Of a DNA stretch of 64,000 nt, positions 52,830-62,849 are shown piece after piece. The notes below the pieces were generated by a model. It made no database searches and had not been told where the DNA came from. It saw only the letters and a program-made list of their open reading frames with translations. The stretch is from CAIWTU01 sp963815135 (GTDB taxonomy: Bacteria > Desulfobacterota > Desulfuromonadia > Geobacterales > Geobacteraceae). The DNA is taken from assembly GCA_963815135.1 (NCBI GenBank), contig CAWFFO010000005.1, forward strand, positions 1 to 64,000. The letters run 5' to 3'. A program made the position numbers and the translations under genes. Position 1 is the stretch's first letter. Every line of letters begins with the position of its first letter.

Positions 52830-55800
52830 ATGCCTAAACGTACCGATATCAAGAAAATTCTCATCATCGGCGCAGGCCCCATCGTCATCGGGCAGGCGTG
52901 CGAATTCGACTATTCCGGGACTCAGGCCTGCAAGGCGTTAAAGGAAGAGGGATACGAGGTCGTTTTGCTGAACAGCAATCCGGCAACCATCATGACCGAC
53001 CCGGATTTCGCCGACAGGACCTATGTGGAGCCGGTTACACCGGAGTTCCTGGAAAAGATTATCGCCAAGGAACGTCCGGATGCGATCCTTCCGACCCTCG
53101 GCGGGCAGACCGCCCTGAACACGGCGGTGGCGGTTGCCGAAAACGGAGTGCTGGAGAAATACAATGTCGAATTGATCGGGGCCAAGCTGCCAGCTATCAA
53201 GATGGCTGAAGACCGCACCCTGTTCAAGGAGGCGATGGAAAGGATCGGACTGGAAATTCCCCGCTCCAGCTTCGCCCATAATTACGCCGAGGCGATGGAT
53301 GTCGTCAAGTCGGTGGGCTTTCCTGCCATAATCCGCCCTTCGTTCACGCTGGGTGGGTCCGGCGGCGGCATTGCCTATAATATGGAAGAATATGAAAAAA
53401 TGTCCCAGGCGGGCATCGAAGCCTCTCCCATCAGTGAAATCATGGTTGAGGAGTCGGTCATCGGCTGGAAGGAATACGAACTCGAGGTGATGCGGGACAC
53501 CAAGGACAACGTGGTCATCATCTGCTCCATCGAAAACCTGGACCCGATGGGGGTTCATACCGGAGATTCCATCACGGTCGCTCCCGCTCAGACCCTTACC
53601 GACAAGGAATACCAGATACTTCGTGACGCCTCCCTGAAGATCATACGGGAAATCGGGGTCGATACGGGTGGCTCCAATATCCAGTTCGCCATAAACCCGC
53701 GCGACGGCCGACTGGTTATCATCGAGATGAACCCCAGGGTATCGAGAAGTTCCGCCCTTGCCTCAAAGGCGACCGGGTTCCCGATTGCGAAAATCGCGGC
53801 AAAGCTGGCGGTGGGATATTATCTCGACGAGATCCGCAATGACATTACCCGCGAGACTCCGGCCTGTTTCGAGCCGACCATCGACTACGTGGTGACCAAG
53901 GTGCCTCGCTTCACTTTCGAAAAATTTCCGGCCGCGGACGCTACTCTTACCACACAGATGAAATCAGTTGGCGAAGTCATGGCCATCGGCCGCACCTTCA
54001 AGGAATCATTGCAGAAGGCTTTACGCTCGCTGGAGATCGGATCGTGCGGATTGGAGTCCAGGCTGTTTGACCTGACGGAGGAAACACGCAGGGCTCTCAC
54101 GGCAAAAGAACAGGGTGTCCTGACCGAAAAATTGCGGGTCCCCAATTGGGAACGGCTCTGGTATCTCGGTGATGCTTTCAGGAGCGGAATGGAGGTGGAG
54201 GAGCTTTACGGTATAACCGGTATAGATCCCTGGTTCCTCTGCAATATAAAGCAGATTATCGAGATGGAGGAGGAATTGAAGTCCGCCCGCCACGTTTTCG
54301 ATAGAAAACTGCCCGAATTGGCCGACATTATCCGGGACGCAAAGCAGTACGGATTTTCAGATAAATTCATTTCCATGCTGTGGAAGACTACAGAAGAGGA
54401 TGTGAGGAGCGTAAGGGTTTCTCTCGGAATCAGGCCTGTCTTCAAGCGGGTTGATACCTGTGCTGCCGAGTTTGTCGCATATACGCCTTATCTTTACTCC
54501 ACTTATGAGGAGGAGTGCGAGGCGGAACCTTCCAGCCGCAAGAAGATCATGATCCTGGGCGGAGGTCCGAACAGGATAGGGCAGGGCATCGAATTCGATT
54601 ACTGCTGCGTGCACGGCGTGTTCGCACTTGGTGAAGACGGCTATGAAACGATAATGGTCAACTGCAACCCGGAGACTGTTTCCACTGACTATGACACATC
54701 CGACAGGCTGTATTTCGAACCGCTCACATACGAGGACGTGCTCAACATCGTCGAGATCGAGAAACCTGACGGGGTGATAGTACAGTTCGGAGGACAGACC
54801 CCGCTGAAGCTGGCCGTACCCCTGGAAAAAGCGGGTGTTCCCATAATCGGTACCACGCCCGATTCCATCGATCGTGCCGAAGACCGCGAACGGTTCCAGG
54901 TAATGCTGCACAAACTTCACCTGAAACAGCCGGAGAACGGAACTGCCCGTTCCTTCGAGGAGGCTGAAAAAATCGCCGGTAGGATCGGCTATCCCGTGGT
55001 GGTCCGTCCTTCCTATGTTCTGGGCGGCCGCGCCATGGAAATCGTCTATGACGTGGAGGACCTGCGCAGATACATGCATACTGCAGTCCAGGCCTCGCCT
55101 GAACATCCGATACTTATCGATAAATTCCTGGACTTCGCGATCGAAATAGATGTGGATGCGCTTTGCGACGGTAAAGAAGTGATAATCGGCGGAGTGATGG
55201 AGCATATCGAGGAGGCCGGAATCCATTCCGGTGATTCGGCCTGCTCCCTGCCCCCGTATTCCATTTCCAGGGAAGTCAGCGAAGAGATCAAGCGCCAGAC
55301 AAGGCTTATGGCTCTTGAACTGGATGTCCGCGGACTGATGAATGTCCAGTTCGCCATAAAGGACGGAGTCATCTACATTCTGGAAGTCAATCCGCGCGCC
55401 TCCCGTTCGGCTCCGTTTGTTTCCAAGGCAACCGGCCGGCCGCTGGCTAAAATCGCGGCACGTATCATGGCCGGTAAAACCCTCAGGGAAATGGGAATCG
55501 TTTCCGAGATCGAGCCGCGGCACATGGCAGTCAAGGAATCTGTCTTCCCGTTCGTCAAATTTCCAGGAGTCGATACCATTCTGGGGCCTGAAATGAGATC
55601 CACCGGGGAGGTGATGGGCATCGACGACAACTTTGCCATTGCCTTTGCCAAGGCCCAGTTGGGCGCGGGTGTAAAACTTCCTCTTTCGGGAAAAGTATTC
55701 ATCAGCCTGCGGGACTGCGACAAGAAACATATTGTCGGCACGGCAAAAAAATTGTATGATACCGGGTTTGAATTGGTTGCAACGCGCGGTACCGCCACAT

Positions 55801-56093
55801 ATCTTCAGGAAAAAGGTATTCCGGTGCAGGTGGTTAACAAGGTTTTGGAAGGGCGGCCGCACGTAGTCGATGCCATAAAGAATAACGAAATCTGCATGGT
55901 AATCAACACAACACAGGGGGCACAGGCTGTTGCCGATTCATTTTCCATACGCCGCAATACCCTGATGAACAACATCGCATATTTTACGACCACGGCTGGT
56001 GCAAAGGCGGCAGTAGACGGAATAGTCGCCATGTTGCGCAAGGAACTTGATGTAAAGCCTCTTCAGGAGTATCTCGAAGAATATATGCAGTAA
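52830..56093 (+). CDS. carB: Carbamoyl-phosphate synthase large subunit
   Basis: Makes carbamoyl phosphate from bicarbonate, ammonia and two ATP. 1,087 residues with two homologous ATP-grasp halves (IIGAGPIVIGQACEFDYSG near the start; ILGGGPNRIGQGIEFDYCCV near residue 575), each with NPETVSTDYDTSD-like and FVSKATG-type loops. The final 140 residues form the MGS-like allosteric domain (STGEVMGID, ATRGTATYLQEKGIPV). AAGGAG precedes the ATG; it is 19 bp after the radical SAM gene. Confidence 0.97.
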   Translation: MPKRTDIKKILIIGAGPIVIGQACEFDYSGTQACKALKEEGYEVVLLNSNPATIMTDPDFADRTYVEPVTPEFLEKIIAKERPDAILPTLGGQTALNTAVAVAENGVLEKYNVELIGAKLPAIKMAEDRTLFKEAMERIGLEIPRSSFAHNYAEAMDVVKSVGFPAIIRPSFTLGGSGGGIAYNMEEYEKMSQAGIEASPISEIMVEESVIGWKEYELEVMRDTKDNVVIICSIENLDPMGVHTGDSITVAPAQTLTDKEYQILRDASLKIIREIGVDTGGSNIQFAINPRDGRLVIIEMNPRVSRSSALASKATGFPIAKIAAKLAVGYYLDEIRNDITRETPACFEPTIDYVVTKVPRFTFEKFPAADATLTTQMKSVGEVMAIGRTFKESLQKALRSLEIGSCGLESRLFDLTEETRRALTAKEQGVLTEKLRVPNWERLWYLGDAFRSGMEVEELYGITGIDPWFLCNIKQIIEMEEELKSARHVFDRKLPELADIIRDAKQYGFSDKFISMLWKTTEEDVRSVRVSLGIRPVFKRVDTCAAEFVAYTPYLYSTYEEECEAEPSSRKKIMILGGGPNRIGQGIEFDYCCVHGVFALGEDGYETIMVNCNPETVSTDYDTSDRLYFEPLTYEDVLNIVEIEKPDGVIVQFGGQTPLKLAVPLEKAGVPIIGTTPDSIDRAEDRERFQVMLHKLHLKQPENGTARSFEEAEKIAGRIGYPVVVRPSYVLGGRAMEIVYDVEDLRRYMHTAVQASPEHPILIDKFLDFAIEIDVDALCDGKEVIIGGVMEHIEEAGIHSGDSACSLPPYSISREVSEEIKRQTRLMALELDVRGLMNVQFAIKDGVIYILEVNPRASRSAPFVSKATGRPLAKIAARIMAGKTLREMGIVSEIEPRHMAVKESVFPFVKFPGVDTILGPEMRSTGEVMGIDDNFAIAFAKAQLGAGVKLPLSGKVFISLRDCDKKHIVGTAKKLYDTGFELVATRGTATYLQEKGIPVQVVNKVLEGRPHVVDAIKNNEICMVINTTQGAQAVADSFSIRRNTLMNNIAYFTTTAGAKAAVDGIVAMLRKELDVKPLQEYLEEYMQ

Positions 56094-56168
56094 AGATTCA
56101 CATCAAAAGGGCTATTTCATAACGCATAAACCCGGCAGCGCCACATATTTATTTTCAATCTATTTATC

Positions 56169-56201
56169 CCGGGGCGGCCGTGAGGCTGCCCCGGTGGTTT
56201 T
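56169..56201 (+). terminator. Strong hairpin before greA, possible terminator or attenuator
   Basis: CCGGGGCGGCC / GGCTGCCCCGG, 11 bp with one G-T pair and GTGA loop, followed by TGGTTTT. The weak T-tract lies next to the greA ribosome binding site, so it might partly stop or regulate readthrough from carB. Confidence 0.5.
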
Positions 56202-56216
56202 AAGGAGTATTGGAAA

Positions 56217-56690
56217 ATGTCTCAAACAGTGCCGATGACAAAAGAAAGTTTCGAAGCTATCCAGGAGGAGCTGAAGCGACTCATAAGGGAAGAGCGCCCC
56301 AGGGTTATACAGGATATAGCCGAAGCCCGCGGACATGGTGATTTGTCGGAAAACGCGGAATATGATGCCGCGAAACACCGGCAGGGTTTCATCGAGGGGA
56401 AAATACAGGAACTGAAGGACAAGCTGGCCCGCGCATATGTGGTGGACCTTACCAACCTGAAACCCGACAAAGTGGTTTTCGGGGCGACGGTAACCCTTTA
56501 CGACACTGCTACAGAAGAAGAGGTGACTTACAGGATTGTAGGCGAAGACGAGGCTGATATAAAGTTCGGCAAGCTTTCGTGTACCTCACCTGTTGGGCGT
56601 GCACTGATCGGACACAAGCTTGACGATACGGTAAGGGCGAAGGTGCCCTCCGGTGTTAAAGAGTACGAGATAATTGACATAAAGTATTAG
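56217..56690 (+). CDS. greA: Transcription elongation factor GreA
   Basis: 157-residue factor that restarts backtracked RNA polymerase by stimulating transcript cleavage. N-terminal coiled coil (about 8-75) with the acidic tip GDLSENAEYDAAK, and C-terminal FKBP-like domain (GEDEADIKFGKLSCTSPVG). GGAG lies nine bases before ATG 56217. It ends with a strong terminator. Confidence 0.96.
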   Translation: MSQTVPMTKESFEAIQEELKRLIREERPRVIQDIAEARGHGDLSENAEYDAAKHRQGFIEGKIQELKDKLARAYVVDLTNLKPDKVVFGATVTLYDTATEEEVTYRIVGEDEADIKFGKLSCTSPVGRALIGHKLDDTVRAKVPSGVKEYEIIDIKY

Positions 56691-56761
56691 TGGACGAGAA
56701 AATCGTGACAGGCTTTGGATGCCGGACGATTTTTTTTGTTATATGGCTTCTTATTATTTAG

Positions 56762-56788
56762 AGCGGGGCGTGTTTCCCCGCTTTTTTT
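56762..56788 (+). terminator. Rho-independent terminator after greA
   Basis: AGCGGGG / CCCCGCT stem, loop CGTGTTT, seven T. A T-rich stretch at 56729-56738 just after the gene may add to it. Confidence 0.85.
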
Positions 56789-56931
56789 ATGTCCATGCTA
56801 AATGAAGGCGGCACTTGAAGGCAAGACTGGGCGGCCCAGTGCATCTTGGCATCATGCTCTCAAACGGAAACGTTGTGAAGAGGTATTAAAGACAAGGCTG
56901 CGCATCGGTTCGAATTGTTGCCGAAGAAGGG

Positions 56932-57684
56932 CTATTGTTTGACTCCCTTAATGAGTCGCTGCCTTACAATTTCGTACAGTATCACTCCGCCTGCCACTGA
57001 TGCGTTCAACGAGCTTACTCCTCCAAGAAGGGGGATTGAAAAAAGCAGGTCGCATTTCTTCAAAACGAGTGGCCTGATTCCTTCTCCCTCACTTCCAATC
57101 ACCAGGACTACGTTGCCGGTAAAATCCTGGTCATACAAAGCTCCTGCGGAGTCGGCAGCCGCGCCGAATACCCAGAATCCTTCCTTCTTCAACTCATCAA
57201 GTGTCTGGGCGACATTTACCACCTGCGCAACGGGTATAGTCTCGACAGCTCCCGCCGAAACCTTTTCCACTGCCGGCGTAATGCGTGCCGAACGATCTTT
57301 CGGGATGATCACTCCATGAGCTCCCGAGCATGCGGCAGTCCTGATCAGCGCCCCGAGATTATGGGGGTCCTGAATCCCGTCCAGCACGAGCAGCAGTCCG
57401 CTCTTCCCAGATTCACGGAAGCGTAAGAGAATATCATCCAGACCGGTGTAAGCGAAAGGTTCCACTTTGAGTGCCAGTCCCTGGTGAAAGTCCGTACCGC
57501 AAAGGCTGGTGATGTCTTTTTTTTCGCGTTTGCGTACCGGTACGCCTTTTTCATTGGCCAGTTTCAGCAGTTTTTCCAACCTCTTGTCGCTGCTTCCTTC
57601 GGCGACAAAAAGTTCAAAGGCCCTCCTGCCGCCGCGGAGGGCCTCGATAACCGGATTGAAGCCGTAAATGATTTCTTCTTTCAA
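56932..57684 (-). CDS. rlmB: 23S rRNA 2'-O-methyltransferase RlmB (TrmH/SpoU family)
   Basis: Uses SAM to methylate a guanosine ribose in 23S rRNA. The SPOUT trefoil-knot motifs are all present: HNLGALIRTA (motif 1), VIGSEGEGIRPLV (motif 2), IPLLGGVSSLNASVAGGVI (motif 3). An N-terminal substrate-binding domain precedes them (residues 1-75). 250 residues, normal. Located at the end of a minus-strand run ispG-proS-pyrF-rlmB; the exact target base is inferred from family. Confidence 0.93.
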   Translation of the reverse strand: MKEEIIYGFNPVIEALRGGRRAFELFVAEGSSDKRLEKLLKLANEKGVPVRKREKKDITSLCGTDFHQGLALKVEPFAYTGLDDILLRFRESGKSGLLLVLDGIQDPHNLGALIRTAACSGAHGVIIPKDRSARITPAVEKVSAGAVETIPVAQVVNVAQTLDELKKEGFWVFGAAADSAGALYDQDFTGNVVLVIGSEGEGIRPLVLKKCDLLFSIPLLGGVSSLNASVAGGVILYEIVRQRLIKGVKQ

Positions 57685-57715
57685 GGTTTGCCTTTCGCGA
57701 AGTTACAATTAGTTT

Positions 57716-58441
57716 TCAGATTGCCACAGACAAGATCTCGGCGACAATCGCGTCAGCCGCGGCCAGGGGATCTCGAGCGGCGCTGATGGGGCGTCCTATG
57801 ACCAGGTAATCAGATCCGGCCTTTACTGCTTCCGCAGGGGTCATGATCCGTTTCTGGTCGTCGATGGAGGCAAAGGCGGGACGTACACCGGGCGTTACGG
57901 TTATGAACTCTTTTCCGCAGGCCTCCCGAATCAGGGGAACTTCACGAGGGGATGCCACAACGCCGTCGATACCCGCTCTCTGGGCAAGTTTCGCCAGTTT
58001 GACGACCATGTCCGGAACGGGCAGTTCAATTCCGACGTCCTTCAGGGTTTCCTCGGTGGATGAGGTAAGGATAGTCACCGCAAGTATTTTGGGTCGCTCT
58101 CTGTCAGGGAATTCCTTATGCAGTCGATCCACTGTGCGGGCCATCATCTCGTATCCGCCAAGCGCATGCAGGTTCAGCAGCTTTACTCCGAGCTTTGCCG
58201 CTTCGATAGCCGCCGCTGCCACCGTATTGGGGATATCGTGGTATTTCAGGTCGAGAAAAATATCGGCGCCGGAATCCTTTATCATACGTATCACGTCGGG
58301 ACCATAGGCGGTAAAAAGCTGCTTGCCCACCTTGAACATGCCAATGTGGCCGCCGAGGATGGATACCCAGTGTTCCGCCGCCGCAAAATCGTCCACGTCC
58401 AGGGCGAAAATTATCCTGGATTTTGCATCTTCCACAGTCAT
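57716..58441 (-). CDS. pyrF: Orotidine 5'-phosphate decarboxylase
   Basis: Final step of UMP synthesis. Catalytic motif DLKYHDIPNT at residues 64-73 supplies the Asp-Lys-Asp network; VVSASPREV-type loop and GVRP, YLVIGRPIS bind phosphate. 241 residues. Its ATG overlaps the proS stop by four bases, so translation is coupled. It sits with proS/ispG instead of the pyrR-carB run. Confidence 0.96.
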   Translation of the reverse strand: MTVEDAKSRIIFALDVDDFAAAEHWVSILGGHIGMFKVGKQLFTAYGPDVIRMIKDSGADIFLDLKYHDIPNTVAAAAIEAAKLGVKLLNLHALGGYEMMARTVDRLHKEFPDRERPKILAVTILTSSTEETLKDVGIELPVPDMVVKLAKLAQRAGIDGVVASPREVPLIREACGKEFITVTPGVRPAFASIDDQKRIMTPAEAVKAGSDYLVIGRPISAARDPLAAADAIVAEILSVAI

Positions 58442-60165
58442 AATGACTCCTGGATTTCAAGAGCTTTTTCAACCATGGTCTTCACCTTATCCACTGCTTC
58501 AGCGATGTTCAGCAACTGCACTTCGCCCGTTTTACGGTCCTTCAGTTCAACCTTGCCTTCAACAAGATTCTTGCTGCCGACGACTATTCTCAGGGGAATG
58601 CCGATCAGGTCCGCATCCTTGAATTTGAAGCCGGGACGTTCGTCGCGGTCATCGAGAAGGACTTCCACTCCGGCAGTTGATAGTTGAGCGTATATGGATT
58701 CCGAAGCTTCCCTGACTGCATCCTCCTTCATATTGAGGGCGGAGATTATACAGTGGAATGGTGCTATCGGCAGAGGGAAAATTATGCCGTTTTCGTCATG
58801 GTTTTGCTCGATGCATGCCGCCACGGTGCGTCCGATGCCGATTCCGTAGCATCCCATAAAGATGACCTGATCCTTGCCGTCAGCATCTAGATAAGTGGCT
58901 TTTAGTGCCTTTGAATACTTGGTGCCGAGCTTGAAGACATGTCCAACTTCAATACCCCGCCACATTTCGAGTGTTCCGGAGTCGCAACGTGGACATTGAT
59001 CACCGTGAACGACATTGCGGATATCGGCAAACAGGGTCACCTTGAAGTCCCTGACCAGATTGACGTTTTTCAGATGAAGATCCTTGGCGTTGCCGCCTGT
59101 TATGAAATTCTTCATCCCCTTCACAGCCAGGTCCGCGACGATTTTTACCGACAGCCCGACAGGCCCGGCAAAGCCGACCGGTGCATTTGTCACCTTCTGC
59201 ACAACCTCGTCACCTGCCATCTCGATGGTGTCGCACCCCAAAGCGTTTTTGAGCTTGATATCGTTAAGGTCATGATCACCCCTGACAAGGGCGACTACAG
59301 GTTCGTTATCCGCAAGAAGGACGAGGGTTTTCACTACTGATCCCGTGTTGACACCGAGAAACTCGGAAACTTCCTCAATAGTCCGTTTTCCCGGCGTCGC
59401 GACATGTTCAAGAGGGCGCGGGTCGGCATGTTCGGCAGCATCTGCCTGGCGTGATTCCGCTTTTTCAACATTGGCCGCATATTCGCAACCGGTACAGGAA
59501 ACGATGGCGTCCTCGCCCGAATCGGCCAGAACCATGAATTCGTGGGACGATGAGCCGCCAATTGAACCAGTATCGGCTTCGACCGCACGGAAATTCAGGC
59601 CGCAGCGTTCGAAAATGCGTCGATAGGCGCGATACATCTTTTCGTATGAAGAGTCCGCGGCCTTTTCGTCCACATCGAAAGAGTACGCGTCTTTCATAAT
59701 AAATTCGCGTCCGCGCATCAAACCGAACCTGGGTCTGATCTCATCGCGGAATTTGCTCTGAATCTGGTAGAGGTTTATGGGCATCTGCCGGTAGCTTTTG
59801 ATTTCGCGCCGGACAAGGTCGGTGACTATTTCTTCATGGGTGGGTCCGAGGCAGAATTCGGCGTCCTTGCGGTCCCTGAAACGCAGCAGTTCTTTTCCGT
59901 ACTGCTCCCACCTTCCCGACTCCTGCCAGAGTTCGGCGGGCAGAACACCCGGCATCAGGATTTCTATCGCTCCTGCCCGGTTCATCTCGTCGCGGACAAT
60001 ATTTTCGACCTTGCGAATGGAGCGGAGACCAAGGGGCAGATAATTGTATATCCCGGCAGCGAGCTTTCTGATCATTCCGGCACGCAGCATCAATTTGTGG
60101 GATACCACTTCTGCGTCGGCGGGTGTTTCCTTAACTGTTGGTATGAAATATTGTGAATAACGCAT
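58438..60165 (-). CDS. proS: Proline--tRNA ligase (bacterial-type)
   Basis: Class II synthetase with motif 1 GIYNYLPLGLRSI, motif 2 with FRDEIRPRFGLMRGREFIMKD and the motif 3 region ending GIGIGRT. Between motif 2 and 3 it carries a full editing (INS) domain (about residues 230-400) that removes alanine, as in E. coli-type enzymes. 575 residues from ATG 60165, which has AAGGAA upstream; an ATG eight codons earlier is less likely. Confidence 0.97.
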   Translation of the reverse strand: MRYSQYFIPTVKETPADAEVVSHKLMLRAGMIRKLAAGIYNYLPLGLRSIRKVENIVRDEMNRAGAIEILMPGVLPAELWQESGRWEQYGKELLRFRDRKDAEFCLGPTHEEIVTDLVRREIKSYRQMPINLYQIQSKFRDEIRPRFGLMRGREFIMKDAYSFDVDEKAADSSYEKMYRAYRRIFERCGLNFRAVEADTGSIGGSSSHEFMVLADSGEDAIVSCTGCEYAANVEKAESRQADAAEHADPRPLEHVATPGKRTIEEVSEFLGVNTGSVVKTLVLLADNEPVVALVRGDHDLNDIKLKNALGCDTIEMAGDEVVQKVTNAPVGFAGPVGLSVKIVADLAVKGMKNFITGGNAKDLHLKNVNLVRDFKVTLFADIRNVVHGDQCPRCDSGTLEMWRGIEVGHVFKLGTKYSKALKATYLDADGKDQVIFMGCYGIGIGRTVAACIEQNHDENGIIFPLPIAPFHCIISALNMKEDAVREASESIYAQLSTAGVEVLLDDRDERPGFKFKDADLIGIPLRIVVGSKNLVEGKVELKDRKTGEVQLLNIAEAVDKVKTMVEKALEIQESL

Positions 60166-60227
60166 TATAGGTTCCTTTATTGAAAGCAATTTTATATTGA
60201 TACCGTGAGGGTTCTGCTTGTCGCACC

Positions 60228-61286
60228 CTACAGTTCTTTCACCATTTTTTCGACTTCTTCAACAAGGGCATCGGCAAGTTCTATTTCGGGAACTTTACGG
60301 ACGATCTCGCCCCGGCGGAACAGAAGACCCTCGCCCTTGCCCCCGGCTATGCCGACATCGGCCTCACGTGCTTCTCCCGGCCCGTTCACCACGCAGCCCA
60401 TAATCGCCACGGTCAAGGGTGCTCTAATACTTTGAAGTCTCTTTTCAACTTCCATGGCCAGCTTGATGAGATCGATCTGGCAACGACCGCAGGTGGGGCA
60501 TGAAACCAGGTTGATGCCATGCTGCCGCAGTCGAAGGGCCTTCAGTATTTCGAAGGCAACGCGCACTTCGTCTACCGGATCTCCGGTGAGGGAGACACGC
60601 ATTGTGTCGCCAATCCCTTCGGCAAGGAGTATACCCAATCCGACCGACGATTTGATGGTGCCGGAGAAAATGGTGCCGGCCTCGGTGATGCCGATATGCA
60701 GCGGGTAGTCAACCCTGGAAGACAGGAACCTGTAAGCTTCCACGGTTTTCATGACATCGGAGGCCTTGAGGGATATTTTGATCTGGTCGTACCCCAGGTC
60801 TTCGAGAATCCTCACATGACCAAGTGCCGACTCGACCATCGCCTCGGGAGTAGGGTGACCGTACTTTTCCAGGAGCTCCTTTTCGAGAGAACCTGCATTG
60901 ACACCGATCCGAATCGGTACGCTGCGTTCCGATGCAGCTTTCACCACCTCAGCCACTTTCCACTTTTCGCCTATGTTCCCCGGGTTGATGCGGAGTGCGT
61001 CAACGCCGTTTTCCATCACCTTGAGAGCAAGCTTGTAGTCAAAATGGATATCGGCTATCAACGGTATCGGGCAGTTAGCTTTTATTGACCCGATTGCATC
61101 CGCCGCTTCCATGTCGAGTACCGCGCAACGCACCAGTTCACAACCCGCATCGGCCAGCGAGTTGATCTGCTTCAGAGTCGCATCCTTGTCGCGGGTGTCG
61201 GTGCTGCACATTGACTGGACGGAGCAGGGGGCCCCGCCGCCTATTTTAATATCACCAATGCTGATCTGTCTGGTCAATTTTTTCAT
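60228..61286 (-). CDS. ispG: (E)-4-hydroxy-3-methylbut-2-enyl-diphosphate synthase
   Basis: 4Fe-4S enzyme of the MEP isoprenoid pathway. TIM-barrel (residues 1-255, with VQSMCSTDTRD and RINPGNIG) followed by the iron-sulfur domain with ligands in SCPTCGRC and MGCVVNGPGEAREADVG. 352 residues, bacterial short form. First gene of the ispG-proS-pyrF-rlmB run; proS starts 62 bp later. Confidence 0.97.
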   Translation of the reverse strand: MKKLTRQISIGDIKIGGGAPCSVQSMCSTDTRDKDATLKQINSLADAGCELVRCAVLDMEAADAIGSIKANCPIPLIADIHFDYKLALKVMENGVDALRINPGNIGEKWKVAEVVKAASERSVPIRIGVNAGSLEKELLEKYGHPTPEAMVESALGHVRILEDLGYDQIKISLKASDVMKTVEAYRFLSSRVDYPLHIGITEAGTIFSGTIKSSVGLGILLAEGIGDTMRVSLTGDPVDEVRVAFEILKALRLRQHGINLVSCPTCGRCQIDLIKLAMEVEKRLQSIRAPLTVAIMGCVVNGPGEAREADVGIAGGKGEGLLFRRGEIVRKVPEIELADALVEEVEKMVKEL

Positions 61287-61353
61287 AACGGGCTATATTA
61301 GCGGATTCGCGCAGATAAAGTCAAGACGGCTTTGGCTGCATGCAATTGGATAA

Positions 61354-62823
61354 ATGGGCAAAGATAGATTGACAAAGAAGGCGCATTCATATTTATTGGG
61401 TTATATGAAAACTAAAATCGACAAAAGAGAAAAAAAGCAGGGAATTGTTGAAAAGAAAAAGCCCGTGTCAAAGGGGCAGCTGGTTGAATTTACCATATTA
61501 TCAATGAATCATGATGGGTATGGAGCAGGCGATGTGGATGGGTTCCCTGTACTGGTGAGAGGGGCTTTTCCCAACGAACTGGTAAGGGTCCGGATTACAT
61601 TTGTCGGCCGTCGCGAGGCTTTTGCCGAAGTGGTCAAGATCCTTCGCAAATCGCCAATACGCACGGTGAAGCCTTCGTGCGACAAAGTCGAAGCCTGTGA
61701 GGGTTGTCCTTTTGCCAGGATGCAATACCAGGCACAACTTGAGTGGAAAAAACAGTTGGTGATGGATTGCGTCCACAACTACGAGTCATTGGCTGAAGCC
61801 ATTGTCCACCCGGTTATTCCTTCCGCAAAGCCTCTCGGCTACCGCAATTCGGCAAAACTGGTAGTGGCAGGGAAATTTGCCGACCCGATGATCGGGATTT
61901 ATCGTCAGAATACTCACGAAGTGGTGGATATAAGCGATTGTCCGCTCCATCATCCACTTATAAACAAGGTGGTCGAGGCAGTCAAGGCGGGAATAGTGAA
62001 GGGAAAAATTCCCATATACAGCCAGAGAAGCGGTTCCGGCATATTACGCTACCTGGTAATAAGGGTATCTGAAGATTCCGGCAAGGCAATGGTAGCCTTT
62101 GTCACCGCCCACCGCAGCTTCAACGAAATCCATCACCTGGCAAAATATCTTCAGTCACAGGTTCCGGAGGTTTCCGTTGTGGTCCAGAATGTCAACAGTT
62201 CGACCGGAAATGTCATCATGGGACAACACGACCATTTCGTTACCCGGGACCAGGCTCTCAATGACAGGATCGGAGACATCCGTTTCCTGATTTCTCCGCG
62301 TTCTTTTTTCCAGATCAATAACGGTGCCGCCCGATCAATTTATGAAAAGGTATCGGAGTGGAGCGACCTGTCCGGAAGCGAGACCGTAGTCGATGTATAT
62401 TGCGGGGTGGGGGGGATTTCCCTGTTCCTCGCCGGCAAGGCAAAGGATGTCCTCGGATTCGAGACGGTTGATGAAGCGGTGATTGACGCGGAGAAAAATG
62501 CGCGTCTGAACGGTGTCCGCAATTGCCGCTTCGAAGCCGGAGATGCAACCGAGCTTCTCGAAGGGCTGCTTGAAGATGCAGGGAACATCGATCTGATGGT
62601 CCTGAATCCTCCGCGCAAGGGATGTGACGAGAGCGTACTGAAAAAAGTGGCTTTGCTGAGGCCGGAAAAGGTTATCTACGTATCCTGTTCCCCGCAGACA
62701 CTTGCCCGGGACCTGGACATCCTGGCGGGTTCCGGTTACCAGACACTTGCAATCCAGCCGGTCGACATGTTCCCCCAGACTCCCCATATTGAGAATGTGG
62801 CGCTTATGAAAAGATGCAGGTGA
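61354..62823 (+). CDS. rRNA/tRNA uracil-C5 methyltransferase (RlmD/TrmA family)
   Basis: SAM-dependent RNA methyltransferase. A TRAM domain starts near residue 40 (GQLVEFTILSMNHDGYGAGD); cysteines CDKVEACEGCPF and one further Cys (SDCPLHH) are the iron-sulfur ligands of RlmC/RlmD-like enzymes. SAM motif DVYCGVGGISLFLAGKA and the catalytic cysteine in VSCSPQTLARDL. 489 residues from ATG 61354; ATG 61405 would omit a basic N-terminal extension. Which uracil is modified is unknown. Divergent from ispG, convergent with nth. Confidence 0.88.
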   Translation: MGKDRLTKKAHSYLLGYMKTKIDKREKKQGIVEKKKPVSKGQLVEFTILSMNHDGYGAGDVDGFPVLVRGAFPNELVRVRITFVGRREAFAEVVKILRKSPIRTVKPSCDKVEACEGCPFARMQYQAQLEWKKQLVMDCVHNYESLAEAIVHPVIPSAKPLGYRNSAKLVVAGKFADPMIGIYRQNTHEVVDISDCPLHHPLINKVVEAVKAGIVKGKIPIYSQRSGSGILRYLVIRVSEDSGKAMVAFVTAHRSFNEIHHLAKYLQSQVPEVSVVVQNVNSSTGNVIMGQHDHFVTRDQALNDRIGDIRFLISPRSFFQINNGAARSIYEKVSEWSDLSGSETVVDVYCGVGGISLFLAGKAKDVLGFETVDEAVIDAEKNARLNGVRNCRFEAGDATELLEGLLEDAGNIDLMVLNPPRKGCDESVLKKVALLRPEKVIYVSCSPQTLARDLDILAGSGYQTLAIQPVDMFPQTPHIENVALMKRCR

Positions 62824-62849
62824 AGATGGCGCTTTAAGATTGAATCGCC

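Noticed and set aside
56890..56930. tRNA T-loop-like GGTTCGAATTG
   Set aside because: No acceptor stem or other arms around it.
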